The translations under genes and the position numbers were made by a program. The notes under the pieces are model-generated. The model was not told the DNA's origin and did no database searches. It saw only the letters and a program-made list of their open reading frames with translations. A stretch of 17,179 bases of DNA from Gammaproteobacteria bacterium (GTDB taxonomy: Bacteria > Pseudomonadota > Gammaproteobacteria > Enterobacterales > Psychrobiaceae): positions 1 through 17,179 of the forward strand of contig JABSRS010000028.1 in assembly GCA_013214885.1 (NCBI GenBank). The letters are read 5' to 3'. Shown in pieces: positions 14,300 through 17,179 of this stretch. Every line of letters starts with the position of its first letter. The first letter of the stretch is position 1.

Positions 14300-14449
14300 G
14301 GTTTAAGGCACGAAATATCGCTGTTTAGCTATATTTGGTGGCATTCAGCCGCGCTAATAAAGGCTAATGTTGTTAATTTTCAAAGGAATAAATTTTGGTC
14401 TGATTATTGCTATTCAGTTGTAGCTTTAATCAACTCAACTATTTATTAC

Positions 14450-15832
14450 ATGAAACAAAATATAAATCCTCAAGATCTCATTATTGCGCCAAAAAATGCT
14501 AACGGTACTATTTATGTGCGGCAGCAAAAAGGCTTCTTTCAACGATTAAGACGCAACATTGGTGGTTTGCTAGTGTTGTTGTTTTTGGCTTTGCCTTGGC
14601 TAGACGTTAATTCAAAGCAGTCTATTTTACTCGACCTTGATTTGTTGCAATTTCATGTCTTTGGCATGACCTTATTTCCTCAAGATTTTACCCTGATTGC
14701 TGGTTTGTTTATGGTGGCGACTTTTTTGTTGTTCTTTGTCACCAGTTGGCTGGGTAGAATTTGGTGTGGATTTTTGTGTCCCCAAACGGTTTGGTCCTTT
14801 GGTTATATCTGGATTGAAGAAAAAATAGAAGGGACGCGTAACCAGCGAATCAACCTCGATAAACAGCCCTGGTCGGTCAAGAAAATATCGAAAAAAATGT
14901 TAAAGCATCTGGTATGGCTAGCAGTAGCGTTCTTTAGTGGCACATCATTTCTCGCCTATTTTGTCCCCGTTCGAGAGCTCTATAGCGATATGTTAACCCT
15001 ACAATGGTCTGGAACCGTTAGTTTTTGGATTGGGCTTTTTACCATTTGTACTTATGGTAATGCCGGTTGGTTGCGCGAAAAAATGTGCCACCACATGTGT
15101 CCTTACGCACGATTTCAGTCGGTGATGTTTGACAATGAAACCTTGGTGGTTGCATATGATGAGAATAGAGGCGAGGGGCGCGGTGCACGTAAACGCAAAG
15201 ACGACCCTAAAGCGTTAGGGCTTGGCGATTGCGTAGATTGTAATTTGTGTGTCGATGTTTGCCCTGTCGGTATTGATATTCGAGATGGCTTACAATACGA
15301 ATGTATTGATTGCGGTGCTTGTATCGATGCTTGTGATCAAACGATGACCCAGTTTAATTATCCGAAAGGATTAATTAGTTATACCAGCGAAGCCAAGCTT
15401 GCCGGCAAAAGTGCGGGGCCGTTAAGAGCTAAGATTATTAGCTATGCGGTGCTGTCTTTAATCGTTATTAGTGGGATGGTGGCAACCGTGGTCAATACGG
15501 TAGCGGTCGAGTTATCAATATCTCGTGATCGCAATGTGTTATATCGCATTAACGATAATGATGACATTGAAAATAGCTATCAGTTGAAGATCTTAAACAA
15601 ATCGTCGCAAACTATGCGTTATCAACTTAAAGTGACAGGGTTAGTCGGCATTAGCAGTAGTAAAAATCAACTTATTGAAGTGGCCTCTGGTGAATTACTC
15701 GATGTGGTACTGACTCTGACTGCCTCTCCCGAAGATATAAAGCAGCCAGTGACTAAGTTGACTTTTATTATTGAAGCCAATGACAACCCAGATATTACCG
15801 TCAGTACCGAAACACGATTTTTCGCGCTTTAA
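14450..15832 (+). CDS. ccoG: Cytochrome c oxidase accessory protein CcoG (RdxA/FixG family)
   Basis: A membrane iron-sulfur protein needed to assemble cbb3-type cytochrome oxidase; it is reported to act as a cupric reductase supplying Cu(I). It has 460 residues and about five membrane helices (starting LLVLLFLALPWLDV, DFTLIAGLFMVATFLL, HLVWLAVAFFSGTSFL, FWIGLFTICTYG and IISYAVLSLIVISGMV). Cysteine motifs are CGFLCPQTVW, CHHMCPYARFQSVMFD and two ferredoxin clusters, CVDCNLCVDVCPVGIDIRDG and CIDCGACIDAC. After the last helix comes the periplasmic Ig-like FixG domain (about 345-460). The N-terminal INPQDLII...IYVRQQKG fits the family. The ATG has no obvious Shine-Dalgarno. No ccoNOP genes are in the window. 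A cbb3 oxidase elsewhere is implied. Confidence 0.96.
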   Translation: MKQNINPQDLIIAPKNANGTIYVRQQKGFFQRLRRNIGGLLVLLFLALPWLDVNSKQSILLDLDLLQFHVFGMTLFPQDFTLIAGLFMVATFLLFFVTSWLGRIWCGFLCPQTVWSFGYIWIEEKIEGTRNQRINLDKQPWSVKKISKKMLKHLVWLAVAFFSGTSFLAYFVPVRELYSDMLTLQWSGTVSFWIGLFTICTYGNAGWLREKMCHHMCPYARFQSVMFDNETLVVAYDENRGEGRGARKRKDDPKALGLGDCVDCNLCVDVCPVGIDIRDGLQYECIDCGACIDACDQTMTQFNYPKGLISYTSEAKLAGKSAGPLRAKIISYAVLSLIVISGMVATVVNTVAVELSISRDRNVLYRINDNDDIENSYQLKILNKSSQTMRYQLKVTGLVGISSSKNQLIEVASGELLDVVLTLTASPEDIKQPVTKLTFIIEANDNPDITVSTETRFFAL

Positions 15833-15837
15833 CGATT

Positions 15838-15875
15838 AAAAATTTGTTAGCAGCGATTGGGTCGTTGCTAACAAA
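15838..15875 (-). terminator. Hairpin between convergent ccoG and GNAT genes
   Basis: TTTGTTAGCAGCGA (15843-15856) pairs over 14 bases (one G-U) with TCGTTGCTAACAAA (15862-15875) around a five-base loop. On the minus strand it is followed by TTTTT (15842-15838), so it is a proper terminator for the GNAT gene, whose stop codon lies inside the stem. On the plus strand there is no T-tract, but it may still help end ccoG transcripts. Confidence 0.8.
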
Positions 15876-16299
15876 CCTTGGTCATTTTGATGTGGGGAAT
15901 GCTCTGTTCGATATATTGTTGCCCCTTGATCTGGTAACCAAATTTTTGATAAAAACCGATCGCCGTTGTTCGAGCAGACAGCTCGATGGTCGAAAAAGAG
16001 TGCTCTTTTAGTGCTTGTTCCACCGACTTAAGTAGTATTTTTCCGATATTTTTGCCCTGAAAACCACTAGCAACCGCCATTTGCCTTAGTTTTGCAATGG
16101 CACCACTGTTGGTTGGTTTTATCACCACACAAGCCGCCAGTACCGCTTGGTCGAATATACCAAAATGGAGCTGCTGATCTTCATTGCGTAGATCTATCTC
16201 AGATAAGATTAATCCTAACGGTGTTCTCAGGACCAGTTGTCTTAATGCTAGTGACTGTTGATACTGAGGTGAGCCGAAGCTTATTGTTTTAAAATCCAT
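15868..16299 (-). CDS. GNAT-family N-acetyltransferase
   Basis: A small acyl-CoA-dependent acetyltransferase of 143 residues; the substrate cannot be told. The acetyl-CoA-binding core is recognisable: KLRQMAVASGFQGKNIGKILLKSVEQ (the Q-G-x-x-x-G loop of motif A) followed by IELSARTTAIGFYQKFGYQ, the conserved C-terminal tyrosine region of GNAT proteins. The N-terminal RQLVLRTPLGL resembles YjcF-like members. Two ATGs are possible. The one at 16299 has GGA about seven bases ahead and is preferred; the one at 16311 would add four residues. It converges on ccoG and is probably transcribed alone. Confidence 0.88.
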   Translation of the reverse strand: MDFKTISFGSPQYQQSLALRQLVLRTPLGLILSEIDLRNEDQQLHFGIFDQAVLAACVVIKPTNSGAIAKLRQMAVASGFQGKNIGKILLKSVEQALKEHSFSTIELSARTTAIGFYQKFGYQIKGQQYIEQSIPHIKMTKVC

Positions 16300-16346
16300 T
16301 ATCTTATCCATTATTCAAAATAAATTATAATTTCTGCTGCCACACC

Positions 16347-16563
16347 ATGACCGTTATAACTATCTCCAAGCCATCTGTCAGGGTATTTTTTATGAATTGA
16401 CCCCACGCTTGGTCTAGTACTTTACCACACAATTGTCGAGGTATTGATTGCCTATCTCCCGCTATATCAACAGCTGTTAGCCAAGTTTCCACAAGATCCA
16501 TTACGCCGTGTCGGTCATTGGGGGTATTTTTATTACCGAAAAATCATTGATAATTGGGTTTAG
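16347..16563 (+). pseudogene. Possible broken small gene in the GNAT-yehS gap
   Basis: The 345-base gap between the GNAT start and yehS looks partly coding on the plus strand. A frame of 55 codons (16396-16563) with ordinary codon use encodes LVLYHTIVEVLIAYLP, LYQQLLAKFPQDPLRRVG and HWGYFYYRKIIDNWV, then TAG. It has no conventional start near its beginning. An ATG at 16347 (MTVITISKPSVRVFFMN) opens the neighbouring frame and ends in TGA at 16398-16400, exactly where the longer frame begins. A single frameshift at the T-run and AT-rich stretch (16386-16398) would join them into a product of about 72 residues. I do not recognise the family. It could also be chance, or a frameshifted gene still in use. 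Confidence 0.3.
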
Positions 16564-16644
16564 TGGCTCACGCTTTTGACGGTCTTTGTTAGGTATTAAG
16601 GGCAATCTGTGGTAGTTTAGCGCCCTAAATTTTTGGAGCTAATT

Positions 16645-17136
16645 ATGATGAACAACCTAGTATTGCGTCGTTTACGTTACGCATTAAGTTTGCGTGAAAC
16701 CGATATGGTAAAAATATTCGCTTTTGCTGACTATGAAATAAAGCCTGGTGCGATCAGCGATTTATTAAAGAAAGAGTTAGAAGACGGCTATGTTGAGTGT
16801 ACCGATATTGTACTAGAACGTTTTCTCGATGGATTCATAACCCATAAGCGCGGCGTTAAAGAAGGCGCAGGTCCTTATCAGCCAAGTACTGAAACAGTTC
16901 GCCTTAATAATAATATTATTTTGAAAAAACTGCGTATCGCATTAGAGCTGCACGAGACAGACATGCTTGATATTATGAAGAAAGCAGATTTCACTTTCTC
17001 AAAATCAGAACTAAGCGCATTCTTCAGAAGTCGTAATCACCGCAACTACAAGCCTTGTGGTGATCAAATGATGCGTAACTTCTTAATGGGTGTATGTGAA
17101 AAATACCGTCCAGGCGAAGATAAGAAAGCAACATAA
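16645..17136 (+). CDS. YehS-like DUF1456 family protein
   Basis: A 163-residue cytoplasmic protein of the DUF1456 (YehS) family, function unknown. The family's internal duplication is plain: NNLVLRRLRYALSLRETDM near residue 3 and NNIILKKLRIALELHETDM near residue 87. Each copy is followed by a second helical block ending in C-x-D-x-x-x-x-x-FL-x-G (CTDIVLERFLDG; CGDQMMRNFLMG). The E. coli protein has the same layout (NNDILRSVRYIL... and NNNIVLKKLRIAF...). GGAG six bases before the first of two adjacent ATGs supports the start; a TTG at 16633 is open but lacks a site. It appears to be a single-gene unit with its own terminator. Confidence 0.92.
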   Translation: MMNNLVLRRLRYALSLRETDMVKIFAFADYEIKPGAISDLLKKELEDGYVECTDIVLERFLDGFITHKRGVKEGAGPYQPSTETVRLNNNIILKKLRIALELHETDMLDIMKKADFTFSKSELSAFFRSRNHRNYKPCGDQMMRNFLMGVCEKYRPGEDKKAT

Positions 17137-17137
17137 T

Positions 17138-17167
17138 AAAAAAGGCACCCAAGTGGTTGCCTTTTTT
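17138..17167 (+). terminator. Intrinsic terminator after the yehS-like gene
   Basis: AAAAAAGGCA pairs with TGCCTTTTTT, extended by CC/GG across one C-T mismatch, around an AAGT loop. The right arm supplies the T-tract. It begins directly after the stop codon, and by symmetry could work in both directions. Confidence 0.9.
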
Positions 17168-17179
17168 ATGGCTATGTAT

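Noticed and set aside
14336-14353. A sigma-54-like promoter (TGGCATTCAGCCGC) before ccoG
   Set aside because: The spacing between the GG and GC elements is off by one base and the -12 element is poor; sigma-54 promoters do not tolerate this well.
14416-14433. FNR-like half-sites (TTGTA and ATCAA) before ccoG
   Set aside because: The spacer is six bases rather than four and one half-site is mismatched.
16325-16501. A 58-codon minus-strand ORF in the GNAT-yehS gap
   Set aside because: It has several rare ATA codons and no Shine-Dalgarno, and it is antisense to a plus-strand frame with better codon use.

Overview
The window looks like chromosomal DNA of a marine-type facultatively anaerobic gammaproteobacterium, probably in the Alteromonadales (Shewanella/Colwellia-like). 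The evidence is HemN, NapF, MoaA-E and a YehS (DUF1456) protein that read closely like their enterobacterial homologues, a CcoG protein (cbb3 oxidase assembly), FNR-type operators, and moderately AT-rich coding sequence. The species cannot be fixed from this sequence. I see no prophage, IS element, CRISPR array, tRNA or rRNA.

Left part (1-5943, all minus strand): a molybdenum cofactor (Moco) and molybdate-uptake cluster. moaA stands first, with a long structured leader (candidate Moco riboswitch), three phased A-tract repeats and an FNR-type box upstream. After a second FNR-type box, a perfect palindrome, a tightly packed operon follows: a 36-residue membrane peptide (NapE/TorE-like by position), napF, a mobA-moaB gene fusion with its own internal ribosome-binding site for the MoaB half, moaC, moaD, moaE, modA, modB and modC (cut by the window edge). 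Most junctions overlap or touch. Together they would import molybdate (ModABC), build molybdopterin (MoaA-E), insert Mo and form the guanine dinucleotide cofactor (MoaB/MobA), and help mature a periplasmic nitrate reductase (NapF) that lies outside the window.

Middle (5944-10080): a DUF885 lipoprotein and a TetR-family regulator form a probable two-gene unit on the minus strand. Divergent from it is hemN (oxygen-independent coproporphyrinogen III oxidase), with an FNR-type box correctly placed for activation and a strong intrinsic terminator.

Right part (10081-17179): a Fur-box-preceded P19/Tp34-family periplasmic metal-binding protein whose best ribosome-binding site points at an ATC codon; a dCache methyl-accepting chemotaxis protein with an amino-acid-type ligand motif; a PAS-AAA+-Fis sigma-54 activator whose start lies just behind a large stem-loop; ccoG; a convergent GNAT acetyltransferase sharing a hairpin with the ccoG end; a stretch with a probable gene remnant; and yehS with a terminator.

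The unifying theme is low-oxygen respiration: Moco enzymes and nitrate reductase maturation, anaerobic haem synthesis and cbb3 oxidase assembly, with FNR-like sites in front of the first two groups. I did not find a clearly new multi-gene system. The observations most worth testing are regulatory or architectural: the MobA-MoaB fusion with an internal start, napF moved into the Moco operon behind a mini-membrane peptide, the start-codon-masking hairpin at napF, and the structured moaA leader.
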